64,000 bases of DNA from Corynebacterium lowii (GTDB taxonomy: Bacteria > Actinomycetota > Actinomycetes > Mycobacteriales > Mycobacteriaceae): the NCBI RefSeq assembly GCF_001412085.1, contig NZ_LKEV01000002.1, positions 1 through 64,000 of the forward strand. The letters run 5' to 3'. Of the stretch, positions 55,663 through 64,000 are shown one piece after another. Position 1 is the stretch's first letter. Every line of letters starts with the position of its first letter. A model generated the notes under the pieces. That model did not search any database, had not been told where the DNA came from, and worked only from the letters and a program-made list of their open reading frames with translations. The position numbers and the translations under genes were made by a program.

Positions 55663-58203
55663 GTGGGGTGGGTGAACCTCTCCCAGATGCTCCCCGACCT
55701 CAGCGAAGTACCGGAATCGCTCTTTGACGAGTCCATCTTTGATTCCTTCCTCGCCTGGACCCGCGAGCGCGGAATCACCCTGTACCCGGCCCAGGAGGAG
55801 GCCTCACTGGGCATACTCGCGGGCGATAACGTCATTTTGGCCACGCCCACGGGCTCGGGAAAATCAATGGTGGCCATCGCCGCGCACTTTATCGCTATGG
55901 CGCGGGGGCAGCGCAGTTTCTACACCGCCCCCATTAAGGCCCTGGTGAGCGAGAAGTTCTTTGCCCTCTGCGATATTTTCGGCCCCGATAATGTGGGCAT
56001 GATGACGGGCGACGCCACCGTCAACGGCAATGCCCCCATCATCTGCGCCACGGCGGAGATCGTGGCGAACGTTGCGCTGCGCGACGGCGCCAAGGCCCGC
56101 ATAGACCAGGTGGTGATGGACGAGTTTCACTACTACTCCGACCCCGAGCGCGGTTGGGCCTGGCAGGTGCCGATCCTCGAACTCCCCCAGGCGCAGTTCT
56201 TGCTGATGTCCGCCACCCTCGGCAATACCGAGGCGCTGCAAAACGATCTCACCTCCCGCACCGGGCGCACCACCTCACTGGTGGCTGGGGCCACCAGGCC
56301 GGTGCCCCTGGACTTCTCCTACGTGTACACCCCGGTGCATGAGACCATCGAGGAGCTACTCGACGCCGGGAAGTCCCCCATCTACGTAGTGCACTTCACC
56401 CAGCGCGAGGCCACCGAACGCGCCCAGGCGCTCACCTCCCTCAACATGGTCGATGCCGCGGGCAAGGAGGCCATTGCCGCAGAAATCGGGGCCTTCCGCT
56501 TTAGCACCGTCTTTGGCAAGCAACTCTCCCGCCTGCTGCGCAAGGGCATCGGCGTACACCACGCCGGGATGTTGCCCAAGTACCGCCGCCTGGTGGAAAG
56601 GCTCGCCCAAAAGGGTCTGCTCAAAGTGATCTGCGGCACGGATACCCTGGGGGTGGGAATCAACGTGCCCATCCGCACGGTGCTCATGACGGGCCTGGCT
56701 AAGTTCGACGGCACCCGGCAGCGCATTATGAAATCGCGCGAGTTCCACCAGATCGCCGGACGCGCCGGACGCGCCGGCTTTGATACCGAGGGCACCGTGG
56801 TGGTGGAGGCCCCCGAGCACGAGATTGAGAACTGGCGGCTGCGCGAGCGCGCCGGAAGCGACCCCAAGAAACTCAAGAAACTGCGTAAAAAGCATGCCCG
56901 CGAGGGCGAGGTGAGTTGGAGCGAGCGCACCTTTGAGAAATTAACGCAGGCCGAGCCGGAGCAGATGACCTCTCAATTCAAGGTATCTAACTCTATGGTG
57001 ATTAACCTCGTCTCCCGGCCAGGCAATACCTATGAGCACTTTGAGCACCTTTTGCGCGGTAATCACGATCCTCGGGCCAAGCAGAATAAGGATATTCTCA
57101 CCGCCGTGGAATTGGGGCGCGGGTTGTTGCGCGCAGAGATCGTCGAAAAGCATGGGAAGGGCTACCGACTCACCCGGGAAATGCAGCGGGACTTTGCCCT
57201 CAATCAACCCCTCTCCCCCTTTGCTTTAGCCGCGCTCTCCCTCTTAGACCCGGAATCGGAAACCTATACCCTCGATGCGATTAGTACCTTCGAGGCCATT
57301 TTGGACGATCCCCGCCCCATCCTCATCGCCCAACAAAAAGCCGCGCGCGGGGAACGCATTGCCGAGCTCAAGGCCGAGGGCGTGGACTATACCGAGCGCA
57401 TGACCATCGTGGAGGAAGTCACCTGGCCCATGCCGCTGGCGGAAGAACTCGACGATGCCTTTGAGACCTTTGCTGAGGGCGCGCCCTGGGCCCGAGAGTT
57501 TAGGCTCAGCCCTAAATCCGTGCTCCGCGATATGATCGAGCACGCCATGACCTTCTCCGATCTGGTGGCCACGTATTCCCTGGCCCGCTCGGAGGGGGTG
57601 GTGCTGCGCTACCTCACCGATGCCTGGCGTACCTTGCAGCACTCCGTGCCCGCGGAATATCGCACGGAGGAATTGGAGGATATTCTGGTGTGGCTTGGGG
57701 AATTGATCCGCCAGGTGGATTCCTCCCTCGTCGATGAATGGGCGCAAATGGCCGACCCGGATGCGCCCGTTTCCCAAGAATTAGTGGATCAGGAATTAGC
57801 CTTTGGCGTGGAGGACCCCACGGCACTCACCGCTAATAGGCGGGCATTTACCATTATGGTGCGCAATGCCATGTTCCGCCTGGTGGAGCTCTTTGCCTGG
57901 GAGAAGGAGGAGCGCCTAGAAGAATTGACGGATTACCTTGATAATGCCCCCGACTTCCCCGCTGCGATGGACGAATACTTCGATCAGTATTCCGAACTCG
58001 ATACCGGGCCGAGTGCCCGCGGGCCCGAGTATTTCCGCCTGGATACTGGCACCGATGCCAAGGCCCGGCAGTGGAAAGTACGCCAGATTTTCAAGGACCC
58101 GGTAGACGATCATTCCTTTGCCTACGAAGCCGTGGTGGACCTCGACGCCTCCGACGAAGCGGGCGAGGTGCGCTTTGCCTCCCTGCGCATTGATTCCCAC
58201 TAG
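55663..58203 (+). CDS. Ski2-like DEAD/DEAH RNA helicase with DUF3516 domain
   Basis: Up to 846 residues. Walker A in ILATPTGSGKSMVAIAAH (about 63-80), motif II as VVMDEFHYYSDPERGW, motif III as LMSATLGN, then GVGINVPIRTVLMTGLAKF and motif VI FHQIAGRAGRAGFD. The C-terminal 400 residues match the helical DUF3516 region of actinobacterial helicases. The gene may start at GTG 55663 or GTG 55672; both fit. RNA unwinding in decay or ribosome metabolism is a family-level guess. Confidence 0.9.
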   Translation: MGWVNLSQMLPDLSEVPESLFDESIFDSFLAWTRERGITLYPAQEEASLGILAGDNVILATPTGSGKSMVAIAAHFIAMARGQRSFYTAPIKALVSEKFFALCDIFGPDNVGMMTGDATVNGNAPIICATAEIVANVALRDGAKARIDQVVMDEFHYYSDPERGWAWQVPILELPQAQFLLMSATLGNTEALQNDLTSRTGRTTSLVAGATRPVPLDFSYVYTPVHETIEELLDAGKSPIYVVHFTQREATERAQALTSLNMVDAAGKEAIAAEIGAFRFSTVFGKQLSRLLRKGIGVHHAGMLPKYRRLVERLAQKGLLKVICGTDTLGVGINVPIRTVLMTGLAKFDGTRQRIMKSREFHQIAGRAGRAGFDTEGTVVVEAPEHEIENWRLRERAGSDPKKLKKLRKKHAREGEVSWSERTFEKLTQAEPEQMTSQFKVSNSMVINLVSRPGNTYEHFEHLLRGNHDPRAKQNKDILTAVELGRGLLRAEIVEKHGKGYRLTREMQRDFALNQPLSPFALAALSLLDPESETYTLDAISTFEAILDDPRPILIAQQKAARGERIAELKAEGVDYTERMTIVEEVTWPMPLAEELDDAFETFAEGAPWAREFRLSPKSVLRDMIEHAMTFSDLVATYSLARSEGVVLRYLTDAWRTLQHSVPAEYRTEELEDILVWLGELIRQVDSSLVDEWAQMADPDAPVSQELVDQELAFGVEDPTALTANRRAFTIMVRNAMFRLVELFAWEKEERLEELTDYLDNAPDFPAAMDEYFDQYSELDTGPSARGPEYFRLDTGTDAKARQWKVRQIFKDPVDDHSFAYEAVVDLDASDEAGEVRFASLRIDSH

Positions 58204-58228
58204 GGGCCTTTCTGCGCGCAGAAACCCC
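58203..58228. repeat. Palindromic hairpin between the helicase gene and oxyR
   Basis: TTTCTGCGCGCAGAAA (58209-58224) is a perfect 16-bp palindrome flanked by GGGG and CCCC. It starts at the helicase stop codon and lies 40-60 bp before oxyR. It may terminate the helicase transcript, or serve as a regulator site for oxyR; no T-run supports the first reading. Confidence 0.5.
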
Positions 58229-58267
58229 AGCGCAGTTATCAATGGCTCCCCGTATATCTCATAGGTT

Positions 58268-59236
58268 ATGGTAATGAGCATGCACAATAAGGAGTATCGG
58301 CCGACTCTTGCCCAGTTGCGGACCTTTGTGACCATCGCGGAGAACAAACACTTTGGTACCGCAGCGGCAAAGCTTAATATCTCGCAGCCCTCGCTCTCCC
58401 AGGCCCTATCCGCGCTAGAAAACGGCATCGGCATGCAGCTCATTGAGCGCTCCACTCGCAAGGTCATCGTTACCCCCGTGGGTGAACGACTCCTGCCCTA
58501 CGCCAAGGCCGCCCTCGATGCCACCGATATTTTCGTGGCCCACTCCCGCGGCTCCTATGGCCAACTCATCGGCCCTCTTTCCCTCGGCGTGATCCCCACC
58601 ATCGCCCCCTATTTGCTGCCCACCCTGCTCCCCCGCTTGCAGCAAGAATATCCCGAATTAGAACCCCGCATCGTAGAAGATCGCACCACTAATCTGCTGC
58701 ACATGCTGCGCGAGGGGCGTATCGACGCCGCCCTGCTCGCCCTGCCCACCGAGGCCCCCGGGGTGGTGGATATTCCGCTCTACCAGGAGGAGTTCGTGGT
58801 CGTCGTGCCGGACTCGCACCCGCTGGCCGGGCGCGATGATCTTAGCCTCCAAGCCCTCGATGATCTACAACTTCTGTTGCTCAACGACGGCCACTGCCTC
58901 CACGACCAGATCGTTGATCTTTGCCGCAAGGCCGATCTCAACCCCAGCCAGGCGGCGGGTTCCATTACCCGCGCCTCCTCGCTGACCACCATCGTGCAAC
59001 TCGTGGCCGGTGGTTTGGGCAGCACCCTCATTCCCATCAGCGCCGTAGAAGCGGAATGCCAGCGCCCCGGTCTGAGCACCGCCTCCTTCGCCCCCGGAGT
59101 AAGCGCGGAGAGGCACGTGGGGCTGGCATACCGAGCCTCCAGCTCCCGGAGCGCGGAGTTTACCAAGCTCGGGAGCACCATCACCCGCGCCTACCGCGCG
59201 GCCGTGCCCCTGCGCCAGGAATCTGCGGTGTACTAA
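58268..59236 (+). CDS. oxyR: Hydrogen-peroxide-responsive LysR regulator OxyR
   Basis: 322 residues. N-terminal winged helix-turn-helix (RTFVTIAENKHFGTAAAKLN then ISQPSLSQALSALENGIGM), then the periplasmic-binding-like sensor domain. The two cysteines expected of OxyR are present: LLLLNDGHCLHDQIVDLCRK (about 203-222). OxyR in corynebacteria represses catalase and other peroxide genes until oxidised. The start is uncertain: ATGs at 58268, 58274 and 58280 are all possible, and MHNKEYRPTL from 58280 resembles the N-terminus of the C. glutamicum protein. Stop to stop it abuts the convergent membrane-protein gene. Confidence 0.93.
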   Translation: MVMSMHNKEYRPTLAQLRTFVTIAENKHFGTAAAKLNISQPSLSQALSALENGIGMQLIERSTRKVIVTPVGERLLPYAKAALDATDIFVAHSRGSYGQLIGPLSLGVIPTIAPYLLPTLLPRLQQEYPELEPRIVEDRTTNLLHMLREGRIDAALLALPTEAPGVVDIPLYQEEFVVVVPDSHPLAGRDDLSLQALDDLQLLLLNDGHCLHDQIVDLCRKADLNPSQAAGSITRASSLTTIVQLVAGGLGSTLIPISAVEAECQRPGLSTASFAPGVSAERHVGLAYRASSSRSAEFTKLGSTITRAYRAAVPLRQESAVY

Positions 59237-60070
59237 TTACGAGGCGGCGGGGAGTTCTCCACCGCTGGCCTGGCGGTATATATGCGCCATGCTCAGGTAC
59301 ATAGCGGGAGCCAGAATCAAAGCGCCCAGGCCGAGAGTGATGAAAGCGCCGATAGCCACCACCAGGCCTCCCAGCGTGGCGAACAGCAGAACCTGAAGAT
59401 AATTGCGCTTTCCGGCTTTAAAGCCCTGGGAAATAGATTCGCCTATCCCATTGCCGTCTGCGGCGTACCAAGACCAAAAGCTAAAGAAGGGATTTATGAG
59501 CATCACGGCCAAAAAGAGCAATACCGCCACACTGATAATCACCGCCATAGGCGGGTTTGTAGCTATGAAGATTGTGGCCGCAAGGAGTGCGACAACCACA
59601 GCGATAACCAAGTACACAAGCCCCTGAATGATAGAGACCGCCAGCACCTTCAAATAGGCAACATCGCGGAAGAAGTCACCCAGCGATACTCGATCTTTGC
59701 TCACCTGTACAAGCGCACCCGTGAGAAGGAAAGGCGTAATGAGGAGCTGTATGAGACCGAGAACCCAATCCGTCCACGAGGTCTCCATCGTGGACGGAGC
59801 GGAGGGATCAGAAAAATCCATGGCGGCAAACACACCGGCTACGGAAAAACCGATCGTCAGTAGCCCCAGCACCAGGGTTCCAATGATCCAGATGGGCCAA
59901 TTGCGGAATACCGCCTTAAACGCCCAGCCGATAGCCAGGGGTACATCAGCCTTGCCCGTGCCTCGCGTGGTCACGCTTTCTTGCGCCCAGTCCGGGGTGC
60001 CCTGCGGATACTGAGGGTAGCCCTCAAACCCTGAAGAGTCCTCCGGGTGCGGCGTGGAAGGATAAGTCAT
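59237..60070 (-). CDS. Hypothetical multi-pass membrane protein
   Basis: 277 residues. A proline-, serine- and tyrosine-rich cytoplasmic start (SGFEGYPQYPQGTPDW) is followed by KADVPLAIGWAFKAVFRNW and about six membrane helices. In the C-terminal half, WSWYAADGNGIGESISQGFK and AGKRNYLQVLLFATLGG resemble the membrane domain of glycerophosphodiesterase/DUF975-like proteins. A degenerate copy lies directly upstream (60151-60947). Function unknown; convergent and adjacent to oxyR. Confidence 0.75.
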   Translation of the reverse strand: MTYPSTPHPEDSSGFEGYPQYPQGTPDWAQESVTTRGTGKADVPLAIGWAFKAVFRNWPIWIIGTLVLGLLTIGFSVAGVFAAMDFSDPSAPSTMETSWTDWVLGLIQLLITPFLLTGALVQVSKDRVSLGDFFRDVAYLKVLAVSIIQGLVYLVIAVVVALLAATIFIATNPPMAVIISVAVLLFLAVMLINPFFSFWSWYAADGNGIGESISQGFKAGKRNYLQVLLFATLGGLVVAIGAFITLGLGALILAPAMYLSMAHIYRQASGGELPAAS

Positions 60071-60150
60071 GGATCTCCCTTTCTGCCTTCATCGCGTATT
60101 GAGTCACAGGCCATGCTACCTATATATCCTCAGCCGTGTATTTCCCCCAC

Positions 60151-60947
60151 CTAAGCAGCAGGCAGCGGGCCACCATAAGCCTGGCGAGAAATATGGGCAT
60201 TAGCCAGCAAAAATACAGCGGGGAAAACCAAGAATCCCAGACCCAAAGTGAAGATGCACAGCAGCCCCACCGCTATCGGAGCCAGCAAGCCGTATAGTAA
60301 GAGCGCCCAGTAATTTCGCTTGCCGGCCTCATATCCTTTGCGCACAGCAGATCGAAAAGTCTCCCCCTCCGCAGCGAACCACGCCCAAAGATAAACCAAG
60401 GGGGTAACAAAAATGGTCGCAATACCACCCACGAACAAGGTCACAAAGCCCATCATTGTCAGTATCACCTGAGCGTCACCACCGGCGACATTTCCCAAAA
60501 GTTCCAGCGGCTGCACCACAATAAGATACAAGGAAAGCGCAAGATTCACTGCCAGTGCAGCAAAAAACACATTGCCATAGTTGAGGTTAATGAAAAAGTA
60601 TTTCCATTTCCCTCTTTGATGATCTACTTACCCAAGGGCACCCGCATAAACGAAGGGAGTGAGCAAAATGATAACCAGGACACCAACAGCGTTACTCAGA
60701 ATATCAAGAGCTCCTCTGGGAGATCGTAGTAATTACCCGGCCCCATCACCGCCATAATCACTGCCGCCGCAAAGATTCCCACGACGAAAAATCCCAGCAG
60801 CGAACCCAAAATCCATACGCGCTTATTCCGAAAGACTGTTTTAAAAGCCCAGCCCAAGGCCTCAATCACATCCACTTTCCCAGGAACTCTGATCTGCTCC
60901 TGCCCATAACTGGGGTAGTCCGGATACGCTCCAGTGGAATAATCCAT
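60151..60947 (-). pseudogene. Degenerate tandem copy of the membrane-protein gene at 59237-60070
   Basis: From the ATG at 60947 the first frame gives YPSYGQEQIRVPGKVDV and EALGWAFKTVFRNKRVW, matching the intact neighbour, and stops at 60696. Another frame then continues (DILSNAVGVLVIILLTPFVY) but meets a TAA at 60628-60630, at a position where the neighbour has glutamine (GALVQVSKDR against GALG-stop-VDHQR). After it the same frame runs on through EGETFRSAVRKGYEAGKRNY to 60151. The copy thus carries at least one frameshift (near 60698-60712) and one nonsense codon. It is a clear decayed paralog, not one sequencing error. Confidence 0.85.
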
Positions 60948-61040
60948 AACGTTTCCTCCCTACAACAGGTGATACAATCCGCAGCCCATACTACCCAGCA
61001 TTGGCCCACCAGCCCGGATACCCTAAAATCGGCTCCTAGC

Positions 61041-64000
61041 ATGAATAAAGATCACATCGCCGCCCGCCTCCCCCACGTCCCCATCGCCCAGGAGCGCGCT
61101 TTGCGACGCCGCTTCCGCACCGCCTCCACGCCGCAGGACTGGGAGGCCCTGCAACGCGACGTCGATAAGGCCTGTGCAGTCGTAGAGCGCCGGGCTGCGG
61201 GAATCCCCGAGATCACCTTCCCCGAAGAGCTCCCCGTGAGCGCGCGCCACGATGATATTGCCGAGGCGATTCGAGATAATCAGGTGGTGGTGATCGCCGG
61301 TGAGACGGGTTCCGGCAAGACCACGCAGATTCCCAAGATTTGCCTGGAATTAGGCTTTGGCCGCCGCGGCCTCATCGGCCATACCCAACCGCGCCGCCTG
61401 GCGGCCCGCACGGTGGCCGAGCGTATAGCCCAGGAGTTGGGCCAGGATATTGGGGAATCGGTGGGTTATGCCATTCGCTTTGATGATCGCGTGAGCCCGC
61501 ATACCGCCGTCAAACTCATGACGGACGGTATTTTGCTCGCGGAAATGCAGCGTGATCGCTTTTTTAATGCCTATGACGTCATTATTATTGACGAGGCCCA
61601 TGAGCGTTCCCTCAATATTGATTTTCTGCTGGGCTATCTGAAAAGGCTGCTACCCAAGCGCCCCGACCTCAAGGTTATTATCACCTCGGCCACCATCGAC
61701 CCCGAGCGCTTTGCCCAGCACTTTGCCGATGCCCACGGCAATCCCGCCCCCATCGTGGAGGTATCGGGGCGCACCTATCCCGTGGAGATACGCTACCGCC
61801 CCGATGATGAGGACCCTGATGCCCTCGTCCACGCCATCGAAGAACTCATGGCGGAGGGGCCTGGCGATATTTTGTGCTTCTTTTCCAGCGAGCGCGATAT
61901 TAGAGATGCGATGGAGGTTCTAGAGGCAAAGAAATGGCGTAATACCCACGTTCTTCCCCTCTTTGGCCGCCTTTCTAATCAGGAACAGCACCGGGTATTT
62001 TCCCCTCATTCGGGGCGCCGGATTGTGCTTTCCACCAATATCGCGGAAACCTCGCTCACGGTGCCCGGTATTCACTATGTGGTGGATACCGGCACCGCAC
62101 GCATCTCGCGCTATTCCACCCGCACCAAGGTGCAGCGCCTCCCCATCGAACCTATCTCCCAAGCCAGCGCCAATCAGCGCTCGGGCCGTTGCGGGCGCGT
62201 GGCCGAGGGCATAGCTATTCGCCTGTATTCGGAAGAGGATTTTGCCTCCCGCCCCGAGTTCACCGACCCGGAGATTCTGCGCACCAACCTCGCTAGCGTG
62301 ATTTTGCAGATGGCTTCCCTCAAGCTGGGCGATATTGCGCAATTTCCCTTTGTTCAACCTCCGGAGGCCCGCCACATCCGCGATGGCCTGAATCTTTTAC
62401 ATGAGCTGGGAGCCATCTCTCAGCGCCACCACGAGGGGCTACCCAAACTCACCCGCATTGGGCGCGACCTCGCCCGTATTCCCGTGGACCCGCGCCTGGC
62501 CCGCATGCTGGTAGAGGCGCATCGCCTGGGCTGCCTGTACGAGGTCATCGTGATCGTAGCCGCCCTGACCACCCAGGATATTCGAGAGCGTCCCCTCGAT
62601 CACCAGGCGCAGGCGGACCAAGCCCACGCGCGCTTCCGCAATAAACGCAGCGACTTCCTCAGTTATCTTCAGCTCTGGGATTATCTAGAGGAAAAGCGCA
62701 AGGAACTCAGCGGCAATGCCCTGCGCAGGCTTATGAAGGCGGAGTTTTTGCACTATATGCGCTCCCGAGAGTGGCGCGACCTAGTGCGGCAATTGCGCGA
62801 AGTATCGCAGCAATTGGGCTGGAATATCCCCGACCCCACCGGCAATGCCGAGGCCATTCATTGCAGTTTGCTGGCCGGTTTGCTCATGAATATCGGCCAG
62901 AGAGACGGTGACTCTAAGGAGTTCCACGGCACCCGCAATACCCGCTTTATGGTTTTCCCCGGCTCCGCGCTGGCAAAAAAGCCCCCGGAGTTTGTGATGG
63001 CCGCGGAATTGGTGGAGACCTCGCGGTTATGGGCGCGCGACGTCGCCGCTATCGACCCCGCCTGGGTGGAACGCCTAGCCGGTGACCTGCTCAAACGCCA
63101 ATACTCCGATCCCGCCTGGTACCGCTCCAAGGCGGCCGCGATGGTGCAGGAAAAGGCCACCCTTTACGGAGTCAGCATTTATGCCGACCGCACGGTGCCC
63201 TATCACCGCGTGGATCCGGAAGGCGCCCGCGCCCTGTTTATCCGGCACGCCCTCATCGAAGGGGATTGGGCCACCCGCCACCACTTCTTCCACGAGAACA
63301 CCGCCAAACTCGCCCGCGCCGCCGAGGTGGAGGAGAAGGCTCGCCGCCGTGGGCTGGTGGTTGATGAGGAAACCCTCTTTGAGTTCTATGACCAGCGCCT
63401 ACCGCGCACCATTACCACCGGAGCGCACTTTGATTCCTGGTGGAAGAAAAAGCGACGCGAGGACCCCACCGCTCTGGATTTCTCTCCCGAGGCTCTGCTC
63501 CATGATTCCGCTCAAGAGATTACCGAAGATCTCTTTCCCGATCGCTGGGGAAAGTTCCGCTTGGAATATACTTTTGAGCCCGGTTCACAGCACGACGGCG
63601 TGCGCGTGCTCATTCCCGTGCCCATGCTGGCCAGCGTCGATCCCACGCCTTTCCAATGGCTCGTCCCTGGCATGCGCGAGGAACTCATCACGGAATTAAT
63701 CCGCGGTCTGCCCAAGGGGCTGCGCCGCAGCGTGGTTCCCGCCCCGGATTTTGCCCACAACGTTCTTCCTCTCCTCGATGCAGGACAGGATTTACGCCAA
63801 TCCCTCGCCGAAGGGCTGCGGCGGCTGGGCGGCACCGGTATCGACGCCACCGATTTCTCTCTTGCCTCTCTCCCGCCGCATCTGCGCATGACCTTTGCCG
63901 CGATTAATAAGAAGGGCAAGATCGTGGATTCCGATAAGGACGTCCATGCGTTGCGCCAGCGTCAGGCCGCACAGATTCGCTCGTCGATGGATCGGCTCGG
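61041..64000 (+). CDS. hrpA: ATP-dependent RNA helicase HrpA (C-terminus beyond the window)
   Basis: DEAH-box helicase, open from the ATG at 61041 to the right edge with at least 986 residues and no stop. Motif I is in VVVIAGETGSGKTTQIP (about 83-99), motif II as IIIDEAHERSLN, motif III as ITSATIDPERF, motif V as NIAETSLTVPGI and motif VI as QASANQRSGRCGRV. They are followed by the HA2 and OB-like domains and the long C-terminal DUF3418-type region (PRTITTGAHFDSWWKKKRR). E. coli HrpA is about 1300 residues, so the remaining 300 or so lie outside. HrpA rescues stalled or collided ribosomes. It follows oxyR in C. glutamicum, as here. Confidence 0.93.
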   Translation, partial: MNKDHIAARLPHVPIAQERALRRRFRTASTPQDWEALQRDVDKACAVVERRAAGIPEITFPEELPVSARHDDIAEAIRDNQVVVIAGETGSGKTTQIPKICLELGFGRRGLIGHTQPRRLAARTVAERIAQELGQDIGESVGYAIRFDDRVSPHTAVKLMTDGILLAEMQRDRFFNAYDVIIIDEAHERSLNIDFLLGYLKRLLPKRPDLKVIITSATIDPERFAQHFADAHGNPAPIVEVSGRTYPVEIRYRPDDEDPDALVHAIEELMAEGPGDILCFFSSERDIRDAMEVLEAKKWRNTHVLPLFGRLSNQEQHRVFSPHSGRRIVLSTNIAETSLTVPGIHYVVDTGTARISRYSTRTKVQRLPIEPISQASANQRSGRCGRVAEGIAIRLYSEEDFASRPEFTDPEILRTNLASVILQMASLKLGDIAQFPFVQPPEARHIRDGLNLLHELGAISQRHHEGLPKLTRIGRDLARIPVDPRLARMLVEAHRLGCLYEVIVIVAALTTQDIRERPLDHQAQADQAHARFRNKRSDFLSYLQLWDYLEEKRKELSGNALRRLMKAEFLHYMRSREWRDLVRQLREVSQQLGWNIPDPTGNAEAIHCSLLAGLLMNIGQRDGDSKEFHGTRNTRFMVFPGSALAKKPPEFVMAAELVETSRLWARDVAAIDPAWVERLAGDLLKRQYSDPAWYRSKAAAMVQEKATLYGVSIYADRTVPYHRVDPEGARALFIRHALIEGDWATRHHFFHENTAKLARAAEVEEKARRRGLVVDEETLFEFYDQRLPRTITTGAHFDSWWKKKRREDPTALDFSPEALLHDSAQEITEDLFPDRWGKFRLEYTFEPGSQHDGVRVLIPVPMLASVDPTPFQWLVPGMREELITELIRGLPKGLRRSVVPAPDFAHNVLPLLDAGQDLRQSLAEGLRRLGGTGIDATDFSLASLPPHLRMTFAAINKKGKIVDSDKDVHALRQRQAAQIRSSMDRL

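Overview
The window is a GC-rich chromosomal segment from a Corynebacterium-type actinobacterium. The gene order matches the conserved mycolata backbone as I know it from Corynebacterium glutamicum and Mycobacterium: hisS-ppi-rel-apt-secFD-yajC-ruvBAC, the phosphatidylinositol-mannoside cluster thrS-HIT-pgsA-patA-pimA, ribD-aftC-msrB-hemQ-dxs, dut-suhB-ppgK-sigA, sigB-dtxR-galE and oxyR-hrpA. A DtxR regulator, mycolata arabinan and PIM genes and many actinobacterial DUF families (3000, 3039, 3093, 3099, 3159, 3710, 4192, 4193) support this. The species cannot be named from the sequence alone.

Layout. (1) Positions 1-1812 are AT-rich and unlike the rest: a tandem set of minus-strand paralogous membrane proteins of unknown function, one cut by the window edge, one broken and one intact. 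(2) 2006-15096, mostly minus strand: histidine tRNA charging, the stringent-response block (dciAE-like lipoprotein, apt, rel), the SecDF/YajC export accessories and the RuvABC resolvasome. (3) 15235-22911, minus strand: yebC, a TesB thioesterase, and the operon making phosphatidylinositol and its mannosides. (4) 23105-25458: a CopC / PCuAC / Dyp-peroxidase operon with copper and haem features. (5) 25652-26540: a tRNA island with a perfect 170-bp tandem duplication of a Val-Gly tRNA pair. (6) 26621-42508: ribD-like reductase, aftC, msrB, hemQ, an RNase D gene with a frameshift, dxs, RNA methyltransferase, dut, suhB, ppgK and the primary sigma factor sigA, with several actinobacterial DUF proteins. 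(7) 42582-51223: DUF418 protein, helicase, methyltransferase, dtd, sigB, dtxR, galE. (8) 51259-64000: two transporters inserted after galE (one nonsense-interrupted), a frameshifted DUF4192 gene, PAC2, a Ski2-like helicase, oxyR, an intact membrane protein with a degenerate tandem copy, and the start of hrpA, which runs off the right edge.

The most notable pattern is the number of broken genes in otherwise conserved surroundings: RNase D (+1 shift), an EamA transporter (in-frame TGA), DUF4192 (shift), a duplicated membrane gene (shift plus TAA) and a member of the left-edge paralog family. Some may be assembly indels. The tandem copies at the left edge and before hrpA look like real decay. 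I saw no CRISPR array, prophage, transposase or obvious new defence system. The least explained locus is the AT-rich membrane-protein array at the left edge.
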